A stretch of DNA of 64,000 nt, from positions 806,001 through 870,000 of the forward strand of contig NZ_JAODOQ010000001.1 in NCBI RefSeq assembly GCF_025398315.1, given 5' to 3'. The DNA comes from Shewanella phaeophyticola (GTDB lineage Bacteria; Pseudomonadota; Gammaproteobacteria; Enterobacterales; Shewanellaceae). The position numbers and the translations under genes were made by a program. Position 1 is the first letter of the stretch, and each line of letters starts with the position of its first letter. This document shows, piece by piece, positions 11,203 through 20,112 of this stretch. A model generated the notes under the pieces. It was not told the DNA's origin, did not search any database, and saw only the letters and a list, made by a program, of their open reading frames with translations.

Positions 11203-11525
11203 ATAAATCCTATTAAGCGAACATTTGGCACAATAATCAAATTAGCACTGAATTTATTTTCATTTACAAATTTTTGATTGATATTGTCAACAGTCTAAGT
11301 ATCCTTAGCGCTCTTGTTGCCTTTTATTGGGGTAATTGAATTCATGTCGTATGAATCATTGCTGGTAATAAGACAAAGCTAACCCGCTATTGAGATAACA
11401 AACTATAAGGCTGCGCCTTGCTCTAGCTGGTTAAATTATATCGACTTGAACAGAAATTGCTTTAATAAAAAGACAAAATTAGCAGTTTATTGAGCAGGCT
11501 CTTTTGTCATTTTTAAGAGAGTGTT
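11203..11525. other. intergenic region between the FliK-like gene and mlaA
   Basis: This stretch separates divergent genes. An AGAGAG ribosome-binding site lies immediately before the mlaA ATG. I see no other supported feature. Confidence 0.5.
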
Positions 11526-12304
11526 ATGAAGTATAAATGGATATTACTTCAGGCGTTTGTTGTGTTAGGTATGCCTGCGTATGCCCAAGATGATGCGCCT
11601 CAAGTTACCCAAGAATCATCGCCCGCAATTGAAATCACTTATAACGATCCTCGAGATCCGTTTGAGGGATTTAACCGCACTATGTGGGATTTCAACTATT
11701 TGTATGTTGATCAATATATTTTAAGACCCGTTGCTCACGGCTATAAAGATTATGTGCCACACCCCATTAAAACGGGCATTAATAATTTTGTATATAACCT
11801 AGAAGAACCTAGCGCACTGATTAACAATACCTTGCAAGGTAAGTGGATGTGGGCTGCCAATGCGGGAGGGCGTTTTACGGTTAACACCACGATTGGTTTG
11901 CTCGGTGTTATTGATGTAGCCGATATGATGGGAATGCACCGTAAACAAGACGCCTTTAATGAAGTGTTAGGGTATTACGGCGTTCCGAATGGATCCGTAT
12001 TTTATGGCACCGTTTTATAGCTTTTTGTGACAAGAGAAATCGCATCAGACTGGGTGGATAGTCTATACTTTCCTTTATCCGAGTTAACTTTTTGGCAATC
12101 AGTATTGAAATGGGCCTTAAAGGCTTGCACTCTCGTGCTGAAGCAATTGACCAAGAAAGGTTATTAGACAATGCTCTCGATCCATACGCATTTGTAAAAG
12201 ACGCATATTTACAGCATATGGATTACAAAGTGTATGATGGCGACATGCCTGTTAATCAAGAAAACGATGAGTTACTTGACGAATACCTTGATGAGCTAGA
12301 TTAG
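11526..12304 (+). CDS. mlaA: MlaA/VacJ phospholipid-transport outer-membrane protein (frame broken three times)
   Basis: MlaA removes misplaced phospholipids from the outer leaflet of the outer membrane as part of the Mla pathway. The family signature is clear: DPFEGFNRTMWDFN, PHPIKTGINNFVYNLEEP, GRFTVNTTIGLLGVIDVA, then DNALDPYAFVKDAYLQH at the end. The N-terminus is a signal peptide ending in PAYAQ without the lipobox Cys of the E. coli protein, so it may not be a lipoprotein. Frames change at 11991-11996, 12019-12026 and 12112-12116. Family sequence calls for Asn-Gly-Pro, Tyr-Gly-(Pro or Ser) and Trp-Ala-Leu there, and all three fit lost or altered GGNCC sites. An mlaA gene away from mlaBCDEF is normal. 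Confidence 0.9.
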
Positions 12305-12305
12305 C

Positions 12306-12342
12306 AGGGGCTATATAACCCCTCAGACACTTCTGCGGGGTT
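12306..12342 (+). promoter_or_regulatory. two mutually exclusive leader hairpins before the RssB-like gene
   Basis: AGGGG at 12306-12310 can pair with CCCCT at 12319-12323. The same CCCC can instead pair as AACCCC (12317-12322) with GGGGTT (12337-12342). The second hairpin would hide the only G-rich stretch before the ATG at 12348. No T-run follows, so it is not an ordinary terminator. The pairing is visible; regulation is inference. Confidence 0.35.
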
Positions 12343-12347
12343 GTAGT

Positions 12348-13469
12348 ATGGCGTTAACTGATGTCGAAATCCTTTTTGTTGAAGATGATCCTATATTTCG
12401 TCATGTCGTTGCAGATTTTTTGCAAGGGCAGGGAGCTAAAGTCCACCTCGCTCATGACGGTAGAGAGGGTATCGCACTTTTTTCTCAAACAACGTTTGAT
12501 ATTGTTATTGCTGACTTAGGTTTACCTGAGCTCGGTGGTTTGCCTATGCTGAGGCAAATGCAAGATATCAATCCCGCCGTGCCCTCTATTGTGATTTCTG
12601 CTAATGATGTTATGGCTGATGTTGTCGAAGCATTACGTATTGGTGCTAGCGATTATTTAACCAAACCTGTTGCCGATTTGTTCATTATTGAGCAAGCCAT
12701 CATTCAAGCGATGTTAACCGCAGCGACACCAATGAATGCCAGTAGCCAAAATCATTTGCATGAAATGAATGAACTGTCTTACCTGGAGTTAACCGATAAC
12801 CTACATCTACTTGAACAAAATGCTCAAGCCGCTAAGAGTGTACAGCAACAGCTTTTTCCAGCGTCTCACATCCTTTATCCTAGGGCTGTTATTGATTACA
12901 GCTTATTTAAAAATAATGATGTAAGTGCCTATTTTATTGATTCAACTATGGTTGGCGACAGTCATTTAGTCATGTACATGGCGCATTTTCACCCTGAAGA
13001 TAACAGCGCAGCTTTTGGCTGTGTATTACTTAAAAGTTTCATCAATCAAAAGCTTAAGCTGTTTCGTAACGGCTTGAGTACCACGCTAATTGAACCTGAT
13101 AATATGCTGAGCTATTTAAATAAGCGTATGGTCAGGTCAGGTTTACATATTCTCACAGATATCATCTATGTTTGTGTCGACCTGCAACAGTACACTGTGT
13201 CTGTGGGTCAGGCAGGCAATGGCTTACGTTGTTACTTACGACATGACAATCATTTAATGCCGTTAGTGTTACCCAGCACATTGCAATTGGGCGATGTGAA
13301 TTGGCATCAAGCTGGCGTGCAAAGACGAACTTTGTTGATGGATGAAAAGCTGTGCATTGGTACCTATCATCAACAGCATAAGCAACAGTTACTGGAAAAC
13401 CGTTTTACAGGGTTGGTTTATCAAACCGATATTAATGCGGGTGGGTTTATGCAGCTATCTTGTCATTGA
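12348..13469 (+). CDS. response regulator with degenerate PP2C-like domain (RssB-like)
   Basis: The 373-residue protein has an N-terminal receiver (EDD acidic pocket, acceptor Asp in IVIADLGLPELGG, Lys in YLTKPV), a helical linker with VQQQLFP (the motif that precedes PP2C/SpoIIE domains), and a C-terminal part with the PP2C-like fold order but without the paired Asp that bind metal. This is the layout of E. coli RssB, the adaptor that delivers sigma S to ClpXP. The active partner-switch phosphatase CrsR of Shewanella is a different arrangement, so I prefer the RssB-like name without a symbol. It follows mlaA by 43 bases and ends at a strong terminator. Confidence 0.7.
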   Translation: MALTDVEILFVEDDPIFRHVVADFLQGQGAKVHLAHDGREGIALFSQTTFDIVIADLGLPELGGLPMLRQMQDINPAVPSIVISANDVMADVVEALRIGASDYLTKPVADLFIIEQAIIQAMLTAATPMNASSQNHLHEMNELSYLELTDNLHLLEQNAQAAKSVQQQLFPASHILYPRAVIDYSLFKNNDVSAYFIDSTMVGDSHLVMYMAHFHPEDNSAAFGCVLLKSFINQKLKLFRNGLSTTLIEPDNMLSYLNKRMVRSGLHILTDIIYVCVDLQQYTVSVGQAGNGLRCYLRHDNHLMPLVLPSTLQLGDVNWHQAGVQRRTLLMDEKLCIGTYHQQHKQQLLENRFTGLVYQTDINAGGFMQLSCH

Positions 13470-13492
13470 TTGGGGATATTTCTTAACATGAT

Positions 13493-13530
13493 AAAAAAAT
13501 CCCCTCCAAGTTAACTTGGAGGGGATTTTT
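13493..13530. terminator. strong bidirectional terminator
   Basis: A 13-base-pair stem with a TTAA loop (13511-13514), flanked by A-run and T-run, separates the convergent RssB-like and peptide-transporter genes. Confidence 0.9.
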
Positions 13531-13575
13531 ATTGTGATGATATGTTGCTAAGGCATCACTTTTTTGTCGATTTTA

Positions 13576-15084
13576 TTAACGCTTAATCGCTTCATGTTCA
13601 GCGGTAACTGCAATTTCTTCTTCTAATGCTTGTTCTTCAGTGTCAAGTTTGCTTTCTGCGCCGTGCATCCAGTCAACCAATTTATCTGACATTAAGTACA
13701 AGATAATTGCAGATATAGTCGCGGTTATCGCGATACCCGCAAAGATAGCCATTGCGTTTGCTAATTGCTCTTCAACTGCGCCGCCATGACCAATTAATGA
13801 ACCGACTAAACCACCAATTTTGTTTGCAGCGGCAATGAATAGGAACCAAGCTCCCATCATTAATGAAGCAATACGCAGTGGAGCAAGCTTAGTCACCATT
13901 GATAAACCAATGGGTGATAAACACAGCTCACCCATTGTATGGAAGAAGTAAGCTCCCACTAACCACCACATGCTTGATTTAACAGAAGCGTCGCCGCCCA
14001 TTTCTATTACAGCGCCCATCATGAATAAGAAGCCAACAGCTAATAGGAATAAACCTAAAGCAAACTTAATTGGCGAGTTAGGTTCATTTTTACCTAGTTT
14101 AATCCAAATAGAGGCGATCACTGGGGCGAATACAACAATGAAAATAGCATTCAGTGATTGGAAGTAAGTTGTTGGGACTTCCCATGAGCCAATCATACGA
14201 TCTGTGAAGTTGTTGGTGAACAAGTTCATTAAACCACCGGCTTGTTCAAAACCAGCCCAGAAGATAATGGTGAACAGGCCCATAACCATAATCACTTTAA
14301 TACGGTCACGTTCAACTTTGGTTAATGGTTCTTTACGCACTTCGCCTTTAGCTTCGTTCTTGCTTTGCTCAAGTTTAGCCGCCGGAACAGTACCGATATC
14401 GCCAAGCAGTTTTTGTGCGAAGATAAATTGAATGATTAACGAGAGAATCATACCAACACCAGCACAGAAGAAACCTGCTTGCCAGTTGTTGATAAATACG
14501 CTTTGTCCATCGATCACAACTTCATGGCCGAATGATGTGTATGCCCAGGCAACAATAAAGCCTGAAAGAGCTGCACCTACGTTAATACCCATGTAGAAAA
14601 TAGTAAAGGCACCGTCACGACGATGATCACCAGCGGGATATAAATCACCAACCATAGTTGAGATATTTGGTTTAAATAGGCCGTTACCTAAAATTAAGGT
14701 ACCTAAACCAATATAAAATATGGTGGTTTCTAAACCAGGCATCCAGCTATGTGGAGCGGCTAAGGTAAATTGACCAGCGGCCATTAAGAAGCCACCGATA
14801 TAAATCGCTTTACGTTGACCTAAAACGTTATCAGCTAACCATCCACCAATGAGTGGGGTTAAATATACAAGACCCGTAAATGTACCATATAAAGATAATG
14901 CATCAGCTTCAGTCCAGCCTAAGCCGCCTCCAGCTTGGTCACTTTGTACTTTATCGACTAAATAAAGTACCAAGATTGCACGCATAGCGTAGTAACTAAA
15001 ACGTTCCCATAATTCCGTTGTAAACAGTAAGAACAGCCCTTTAGGGTGTCCAAACATCGTTCCTTGTGGTTTTGCTTCACTCAT
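13576..15084 (-). CDS. POT-family proton-dependent di/tripeptide transporter
   Basis: About 502 residues with 12-14 membrane helices. Family marks of the PTR2/POT group are visible: the ELWERFSYYAMRAILVLYLV start with the ExxERF motif, the GGWLADNVLGQRKAIYIGG loop, and GLFKPNISTMVGDLY. It imports small peptides with protons across the inner membrane. I choose ATG 15084, giving MSEAKPQ, because GGAAG stands 5 bases upstream. A GTG at 15096 would add four residues and overlap that site. A single gene with its own terminator and a long upstream region. Confidence 0.92.
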   Translation of the reverse strand: MSEAKPQGTMFGHPKGLFLLFTTELWERFSYYAMRAILVLYLVDKVQSDQAGGGLGWTEADALSLYGTFTGLVYLTPLIGGWLADNVLGQRKAIYIGGFLMAAGQFTLAAPHSWMPGLETTIFYIGLGTLILGNGLFKPNISTMVGDLYPAGDHRRDGAFTIFYMGINVGAALSGFIVAWAYTSFGHEVVIDGQSVFINNWQAGFFCAGVGMILSLIIQFIFAQKLLGDIGTVPAAKLEQSKNEAKGEVRKEPLTKVERDRIKVIMVMGLFTIIFWAGFEQAGGLMNLFTNNFTDRMIGSWEVPTTYFQSLNAIFIVVFAPVIASIWIKLGKNEPNSPIKFALGLFLLAVGFLFMMGAVIEMGGDASVKSSMWWLVGAYFFHTMGELCLSPIGLSMVTKLAPLRIASLMMGAWFLFIAAANKIGGLVGSLIGHGGAVEEQLANAMAIFAGIAITATISAIILYLMSDKLVDWMHGAESKLDTEEQALEEEIAVTAEHEAIKR

Positions 15085-15614
15085 TAAGTCTTCCACCTTA
15101 AGCTTGTGATTGCCTGTGCGAAAATGTCGACACAGAAATAGTTTGTTTGCATTAATCGTCTAGCAGTCCCCTTAAAATTGCCTCTCGATAAAAGAGAATA
15201 ATTAAAGAAACACACCGTTTAGCGACTTTATTGGTTAATTTTTATAAGAAATAATGTCATTTTGATGCTAAAAGCTGACCAAACACCAAAAAGCTAACCT
15301 TATATACCCTTTTAGGGGCGTTAAAGTCAATGTTAATGGGGGGAACAGAGAGATTGAGCGTGTTATAAATTGTTTCAGAGTAAAAAATAAAAACACTTGC
15401 TTGTTAATGACTTGTACGAAATTAAAACAATTAAGTTACGTGTGTAAGTGCGGTTTTTACGTTTATGGTCGATAATCTTATGATGTTTTATGGCTTTGGC
15501 ATTACACTTACTTTGCAAGGTATTGATTATTAAGTATTGTCTTTTAATTCCAGCGAGAAACCGTTAATATACGCCTTATTAACATATCTCGATGCTATGT
15601 CGAAGGGGGCTTTA
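15085..15614. other. intergenic region upstream of the peptide transporter and OmpA-like genes
   Basis: This 530-base divergent region is AT-rich with no supported coding frame. A frame open from 15537 into the OmpA-like gene is better started at 15615. Promoters for both genes must lie here but no site is distinct. Confidence 0.5.
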
Positions 15615-16262
15615 ATGATTATTGTTCGAACTTTGACATTGATCTTGTTTGGCTGTTTTATTTCCAGCGTATTGGCTTGGGTTGATAGCGACTTTGATGG
15701 TGTGCCTGATAAAAAGGATGCCTGCAAAGATACGCCTGCCAATACCGTGGTTATGGCTAACGGCTGTATTGATACTGACATTATCATCGTTGATGAAGAT
15801 GCCGAAGACGACGATGAGTTTGACGAAGCAGAAGTCGGCGCCACCATTACCAATAATGCTGCGTTAATTGCCGAGCAGTGTCGTCAACAACCCGATGTGA
15901 GTGTCGCGGTAGATTGTTTCGGTTCAATTCTTCAACCTGTCTACTTTGATTTTGATAAATCCAATGTATTACTGACTCAGCGACCTACTTTAGTTAGGGT
16001 GCAGCAATATATCGAACTGCATCCTCAGGTGAGTGTTCGGTTAGAAGGGCATACGGATAACATTGGTAGTGATACAGTTAACATGGCGTTGTCGCTAAAA
16101 AGAGCGGAAACAATTAAACAATTATTGATTAATGATTATCAGTTTCTTCCAACATCCATTGAGGTTGTTGGTATGAGTAACAAAAAACCGGCAGCGGATA
16201 ACGCCACAGTAGAAGGGCGTCAGCGCAATCGGAGAGTTGAGTTTATCATTTCGGCAGAATAA
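15615..16262 (+). CDS. OmpA-family outer-membrane protein with calcium-binding-type repeat
   Basis: ATG 15615 follows AAGGGGG by 5 bases. The first 21 residues are a signal peptide (ending SSVLA). A thrombospondin type-3-like repeat follows (DSDFDGVPDKKDACKDTP), then an acidic linker and a C-terminal OmpA peptidoglycan-binding domain (YFDFDKSN, LEGHTDNIGS, RRVEFIIS). It probably ties the outer membrane to peptidoglycan. There is no full eight-strand barrel, so it is shorter than OmpA itself. Confidence 0.88.
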   Translation: MIIVRTLTLILFGCFISSVLAWVDSDFDGVPDKKDACKDTPANTVVMANGCIDTDIIIVDEDAEDDDEFDEAEVGATITNNAALIAEQCRQQPDVSVAVDCFGSILQPVYFDFDKSNVLLTQRPTLVRVQQYIELHPQVSVRLEGHTDNIGSDTVNMALSLKRAETIKQLLINDYQFLPTSIEVVGMSNKKPAADNATVEGRQRNRRVEFIISAE

Positions 16263-16287
16263 TTCTGCTTATTTAAGGGAGAGAAAA

Positions 16288-17121
16288 ATGGAACACCTAG
16301 AAGGTTTAGACGGACTAATAGAGAAAGCACCAGAGTTCTTTATGACATATGGTCTAAAAGCGTTAGCTGCAATTGTTATCTTTATTATTGGTAAATATCT
16401 TGCAGGCGTTGCAAAACGTTTAACCATTAAAGTGTTAAATAACCGTAAGGTTGATGCAACGGTAGTGTCTTTTGTTGCTAACTTAGCTTGGGCATTAGTA
16501 TTTATATTTACCATTATTGCCACGCTGGGTCAGGTTGGTGTACAAACCGCATCACTTGTTGCCGTTATCGGTGCTGCAGGTTTAGCTGTTGGTTTAGCAT
16601 TACAAGGTTCTTTATCGAACTTTGCATCAGGCGTGTTGATGGTGTTATTCCGTCCATGTCGTGTTGGCGATTTTATTGAAGCTGCAGGTACTGCAGGTGT
16701 CGTTGATGAAATTACTATTTTCTCAACACGCTTACGTACAGGCGACAACAAAATCATTATCGCGCCAAACTCTGCCATCATGAACGGTACCATCACTAAC
16801 TATTCTGCATTAGAAAAGCGTCGTATCGATTTAACTATTGGTGTGTCTTACACAGCTGATATTGCGACAACCAAGAAAGTTATCGCTGATGTGTTAGATA
16901 ACAACCAATCAGTATTAAAAGATCCAGGTTACACAATTGGCTTAGCTGAACTTGCTGATTCATCAATTAATTTTGTGGTTCGTCCTTGGGTTAGCACGGG
17001 TGACTACTGGCCAACACGTTTTGAATTACTTGAGCAAATCAAAAATGCACTCGATGCAGCTGAAATCGAAATCCCATTTCCACAAATGGATTTACATGTA
17101 AAAGAAGTTCCAGCAAAATAA
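16288..17121 (+). CDS. mscS: small-conductance mechanosensitive channel (MscS)
   Basis: The 277-residue protein starts at ATG 16288 after AAGGGAGAG. Three N-terminal helices precede the pore-lining helix, which has the Gly/Ala-rich AVIGAAGLAVGLALQGSLSN pattern of MscS TM3, then the beta domain (FRPCRVGDFIEAAG) and the C-terminal domain ending in FPQMDLHV. It opens under membrane tension and releases solutes on osmotic downshock. Length matches E. coli MscS. It follows the OmpA-like gene by 25 bases, possibly one transcript. Confidence 0.95.
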   Translation: MEHLEGLDGLIEKAPEFFMTYGLKALAAIVIFIIGKYLAGVAKRLTIKVLNNRKVDATVVSFVANLAWALVFIFTIIATLGQVGVQTASLVAVIGAAGLAVGLALQGSLSNFASGVLMVLFRPCRVGDFIEAAGTAGVVDEITIFSTRLRTGDNKIIIAPNSAIMNGTITNYSALEKRRIDLTIGVSYTADIATTKKVIADVLDNNQSVLKDPGYTIGLAELADSSINFVVRPWVSTGDYWPTRFELLEQIKNALDAAEIEIPFPQMDLHVKEVPAK

Positions 17122-17144
17122 TTTGCGGGCGCGATGTTTACTAA

Positions 17145-17173
17145 CAAAAAAACCAGCATTTGCTGGTTTTTTT
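17145..17173. terminator. terminator after mscS
   Basis: The stem AACCAGCA/TGCTGGTT with flanking A and T runs ends only a few bases before the ribosome-binding site of the thiol peroxidase gene. Confidence 0.85.
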
Positions 17174-17186
17174 ATCAGGAGTTTTT

Positions 17187-17777
17187 ATGAAACTAATTTC
17201 TCGTTTAACTATAACGACAGTATTATCTGCTTTTGTGATGGGCTCGTTGGCCTTTGCCGGCGATAAAACCATGATTACAATGGGCGGAACTCCCGTTGCC
17301 CTTGAAGGGAACATACCGAGTATAAATAGCCCTGCGCCATTGTTTAAAGTGGTCGATGAAAAATTTAACCCAGTGAGTTTAAGTGACTTTAAAGGCAAGA
17401 CAGTGCTGATTAGTGCCGTTCCGAGTTTAGATACTGGTGTGTGTGCATTACAAACCAAACGTTTTAATAAAGAGTTTACTCACTTTGGCGCTGATGTCGT
17501 GATGTTAACCGTAAGTGAAGACTTACCTTTTGCTCAAAAACGTTTTTGCCAAACTGAAAATGTAGACAAAATTAAAGTCTTGTCTGACTCTGTTTGGCGT
17601 GACTTTGGTGAAAAATACGGTTTGTTAATTAAAGATCGTGGTTTATTAGCGCGATCGATTTTTATTATTGATGCCCAGGGGATTTTAAAATATCACGAAC
17701 TGGTTGCTGAAGTGAGTGAACACCCTAATTATGACGCAGCATTAACCGCACTTGCAGACATTGCCGCTGGTCAATAA
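17187..17777 (+). CDS. tpx: thiol peroxidase with signal peptide
   Basis: ATG 17187 follows CAGGAG by 6 bases. The protein is a Tpx-type atypical 2-Cys peroxiredoxin: the peroxidatic Cys is in SLDTGVCALQT and the resolving Cys in KRFCQTEN, 34 residues or so later. Unlike the cytoplasmic E. coli enzyme, it begins with a clear signal peptide (MKLISRLTITTVLSAFVMGS to AFAG), so it should act in the periplasm against hydroperoxides. It would need a periplasmic reductant, which cannot be identified here. Confidence 0.92.
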   Translation: MKLISRLTITTVLSAFVMGSLAFAGDKTMITMGGTPVALEGNIPSINSPAPLFKVVDEKFNPVSLSDFKGKTVLISAVPSLDTGVCALQTKRFNKEFTHFGADVVMLTVSEDLPFAQKRFCQTENVDKIKVLSDSVWRDFGEKYGLLIKDRGLLARSIFIIDAQGILKYHELVAEVSEHPNYDAALTALADIAAGQ

Positions 17778-17825
17778 TGTTTTCGTCGGCTACCAATACT
17801 AGCCTTTAATAGAATAGAGTAATCC

Positions 17826-18836
17826 ATGATTGATTTTCGAAGTGATACCGTCACTAAACCGACTCAAGCGATGCGCGCAGCAATGGCACAAGCTGAAGTG
17901 GGTGATGATGTATACGGTGATGACCCTACCGTTAACAGCTTGCAAGAGATGGCCGCAGACATGTTTGGCTTTGATTGTGCATTATTTGTCAGCTCTGGTA
18001 CTCAAGCTAATTTGCTCGCCCTAATGGCTCACTGTGAACGAGGTGACGAGTATCTGTGTGGTCAGCAAGCCCATAATTATAAATTTGAAGGGGGTGGAGC
18101 AGCCGTTTTAGGCAGTATTCAGCCCCAACCACTGAATAACCAAACTGATGGCAGCATTTTACTCAGTGACATAGAAGCCGCGATTAAACCTGATGATGTG
18201 CATTTTGCTCGTACTCGGTTATTGAGCTTAGAGAACACCATCGGCGGTAAAGTGCTGCCCCAGGACTATTTGGCAGCGGCACAGAGCTTGGCTTTTAATC
18301 GAGGCCTGAAAATACACCTCGATGGTGCACGAGTCGCTAACGCTGCAGTTGCTCAAGGCATTAATATGAGTGACATTACCCAGTACTTTGACTCGGTATC
18401 TATTTGTTTGTCAAAAGGGTTATGTGCGCCGATAGGCTCGATTTTACTGGGTGATGAGCGATTGATTGCTAAGGCGACTCGTTGGCGTAAAATGCTAGGA
18501 GGAGGGATGCGTCAAGCCGGCATTATCGCAGCGGCGGCAAAATTAGCCCTGACAGATCAAGTGGAACGTTTAGCCGAAGATCACTATAACGCTAAGCTTT
18601 TAGCGCAAATGTTAGTTGAAATACCAGAACTTGCAGTAGATGAAAGTTTAGTGCAAACCAACATGGTGTTTGCCACTTTGTCTGAACATATTAACCCCAA
18701 ATTGTTGGCGCGAACGCTTGCTAATAAAGGCATATTGCTGAGCCCGAGCCATCAATTACGCTTAGTGACTCACAATGACATTAGCACGCCAGACATTAGT
18801 ACTTTTGTTACTGCATTGAAGCAAGCTATTCGTTAG
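17826..18836 (+). CDS. ltaE: low-specificity L-threonine aldolase
   Basis: This PLP enzyme cleaves L-threonine or allo-threonine to glycine and acetaldehyde. The 336-residue protein begins MIDFRSDTVTKPTQAM, typical of LtaE. It contains GDDVYGDDPTVN, SGTQANLLA, the IHLDGARVANAA strand and the PLP lysine in SICLSKGLCAPIGS. Family length is complete. It follows tpx by 48 bases and ends at a hairpin. Confidence 0.95.
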   Translation: MIDFRSDTVTKPTQAMRAAMAQAEVGDDVYGDDPTVNSLQEMAADMFGFDCALFVSSGTQANLLALMAHCERGDEYLCGQQAHNYKFEGGGAAVLGSIQPQPLNNQTDGSILLSDIEAAIKPDDVHFARTRLLSLENTIGGKVLPQDYLAAAQSLAFNRGLKIHLDGARVANAAVAQGINMSDITQYFDSVSICLSKGLCAPIGSILLGDERLIAKATRWRKMLGGGMRQAGIIAAAAKLALTDQVERLAEDHYNAKLLAQMLVEIPELAVDESLVQTNMVFATLSEHINPKLLARTLANKGILLSPSHQLRLVTHNDISTPDISTFVTALKQAIR

Positions 18837-18862
18837 CTAAGTTAAGTGAATAGCGTTTAAGT

Positions 18863-18899
18863 AATACACAGTCGGTAACCCGGTCTGTGTATTTTTTTG
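18863..18899 (+). terminator. terminator after ltaE
   Basis: The stem AATACACAG/CTGTGTATT with an inner CGG/CCG extension is followed by a T7 run. Confidence 0.85.
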
Positions 18900-19062
18900 G
18901 TGCGAAGTTGCATTTAATTTGAGCAATATAAATGCATCATTCATATCTGTATTTTTATTTTATTGATTTTAAACAATAAAAATATTTGGCCTGATCGTTG
19001 CTACTCATTATGAGGTATATGCCTAGAGGGCATTAATTAATGGATTAACACGCGAGGTCCTT

Positions 19063-19431
19063 ATGAAATATTTTACACGTCATATCGTTATGCCTATTCA
19101 TCTTAATAGTAGTCAAACTCTATGTTGCGGTCAGCTATTAAGCTGGGTAAATGAAGAAGCGACTATTTTTGCTAGTTGCCAAATGCGCAGTCAGTTTCAT
19201 ATTGCTAAAGTGATTTCAGAAATTAACTTCATGGCGCCAGCCCATGTTGGCGATATTGTTGAATTTGGTTTTGAATTAGTCAGCTTAGGGCAGAGTTCGG
19301 TGACGGTGCGTTGTAAAATCCGCAATAAAGTGAATCACGCGCCAATTGCTTTTATTGATAAAATGGTGTTTGTGAATATCAATGAAAATGGTTTACCTAT
19401 TCCACATGGTATGCGAGCGAATGCTGCTTAA
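19063..19431 (+). CDS. hotdog-fold acyl-CoA thioesterase
   Basis: The 122-residue protein shows the hotdog pattern of the YciA/BFIT-type acyl-CoA hydrolases: HLNSSQTLCCGQLLSWVNEEA, then INFMAPAHVGDIVEFGFELV and a strand with SVTVRCKIRNK. It probably hydrolyses acyl-CoA in the cytoplasm. The ribosome-binding site is GAGG upstream of the ATG. The usual Asp of the active-site helix is shifted, so substrate range is uncertain. Confidence 0.8.
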   Translation: MKYFTRHIVMPIHLNSSQTLCCGQLLSWVNEEATIFASCQMRSQFHIAKVISEINFMAPAHVGDIVEFGFELVSLGQSSVTVRCKIRNKVNHAPIAFIDKMVFVNINENGLPIPHGMRANAA

Positions 19432-19438
19432 GTGGAAA

Positions 19439-19474
19439 AAAAGGAGCAAATAAACGGAATTATTTGCTCCTTAA
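19439..19474. terminator. bidirectional terminator between thioesterase and unknown gene
   Basis: A 12-base-pair stem (AAGGAGCAAATA with TATTTGCTCCTT) is preceded by A7. It stands between convergent genes. Confidence 0.8.
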
Positions 19475-19520
19475 GAAATGTCCTAGTGATACAACAATAT
19501 AACTAGGTTAAAAAATGGGT

Positions 19521-19886
19521 TTATTCAACTTTAGCGATACGGTGTTGGTAGTCTTCAATTAAATGATTCATGATTTCATTGGGTGATGCATCTTGACAAC
19601 ATTGGTCAAGCAGGATTTTAAACGTGACTAAAGCGTGGCCATCATTTTTTAAGCGGCTGCTTTGCATTGCAAAATAAGCTTCTTCATTGTCAGCTTTTCT
19701 GACCACAAATTGATCGAGTTCAAACGATTTTGTGCCAGAAATATTATGCCATTTGGTGATACGATCTAACGCGATTTCACATGATTGATTCACTTCGATA
19801 TGGTTGAGCCATGTTGCGGGTTGTTCATTTTCTTTATAGTGCGGGCATCGAACGGTGTAATTATATACATGAGTGATTGCTGTCAT
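19521..19886 (-). CDS. conserved-looking protein of unknown function
   Basis: The 121-residue soluble protein starts after an AGGTAGG ribosome-binding site. It has one cluster of paired Cys (DQCCQD) and no signal peptide or membrane segment. I do not recognise the family. It is convergent with the thioesterase gene and shares a terminator with it. Its coding quality (good start, ordinary composition) suggests a real gene. Confidence 0.65.
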   Translation of the reverse strand: MTAITHVYNYTVRCPHYKENEQPATWLNHIEVNQSCEIALDRITKWHNISGTKSFELDQFVVRKADNEEAYFAMQSSRLKNDGHALVTFKILLDQCCQDASPNEIMNHLIEDYQHRIAKVE

Positions 19887-20062
19887 TATTTACCTACCTA
19901 TTCGCTATCTAAGTGATTTCATCATAGTCTTTATTTTTTGTTTTGGTCAATGCTTATTTCGAGAACTTAGATCTATGCATCACTTTTTGCTGAATTATAA
20001 ATAAGCTATTGTCATCATTAGATATTTGCTTTAAAAGTCGACAATTCATAATGGATAAAAAT

Positions 20063-20088
20063 AACGCTCGCAGCATGCTGCGAGCGTT
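20063..20088. terminator. perfect 26-base palindrome, terminator of the alcohol dehydrogenase gene
   Basis: The arms AACGCTCGCAGCA/TGCTGCGAGCGTT are fully complementary with no loop base to spare. The plus-strand side is followed by AAAAAG and the minus side by TTTTAT, so minus-strand termination fits best. Confidence 0.75.
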
Positions 20089-20112
20089 AAAAAGTAAAGC
20101 TAAATTTAACCT

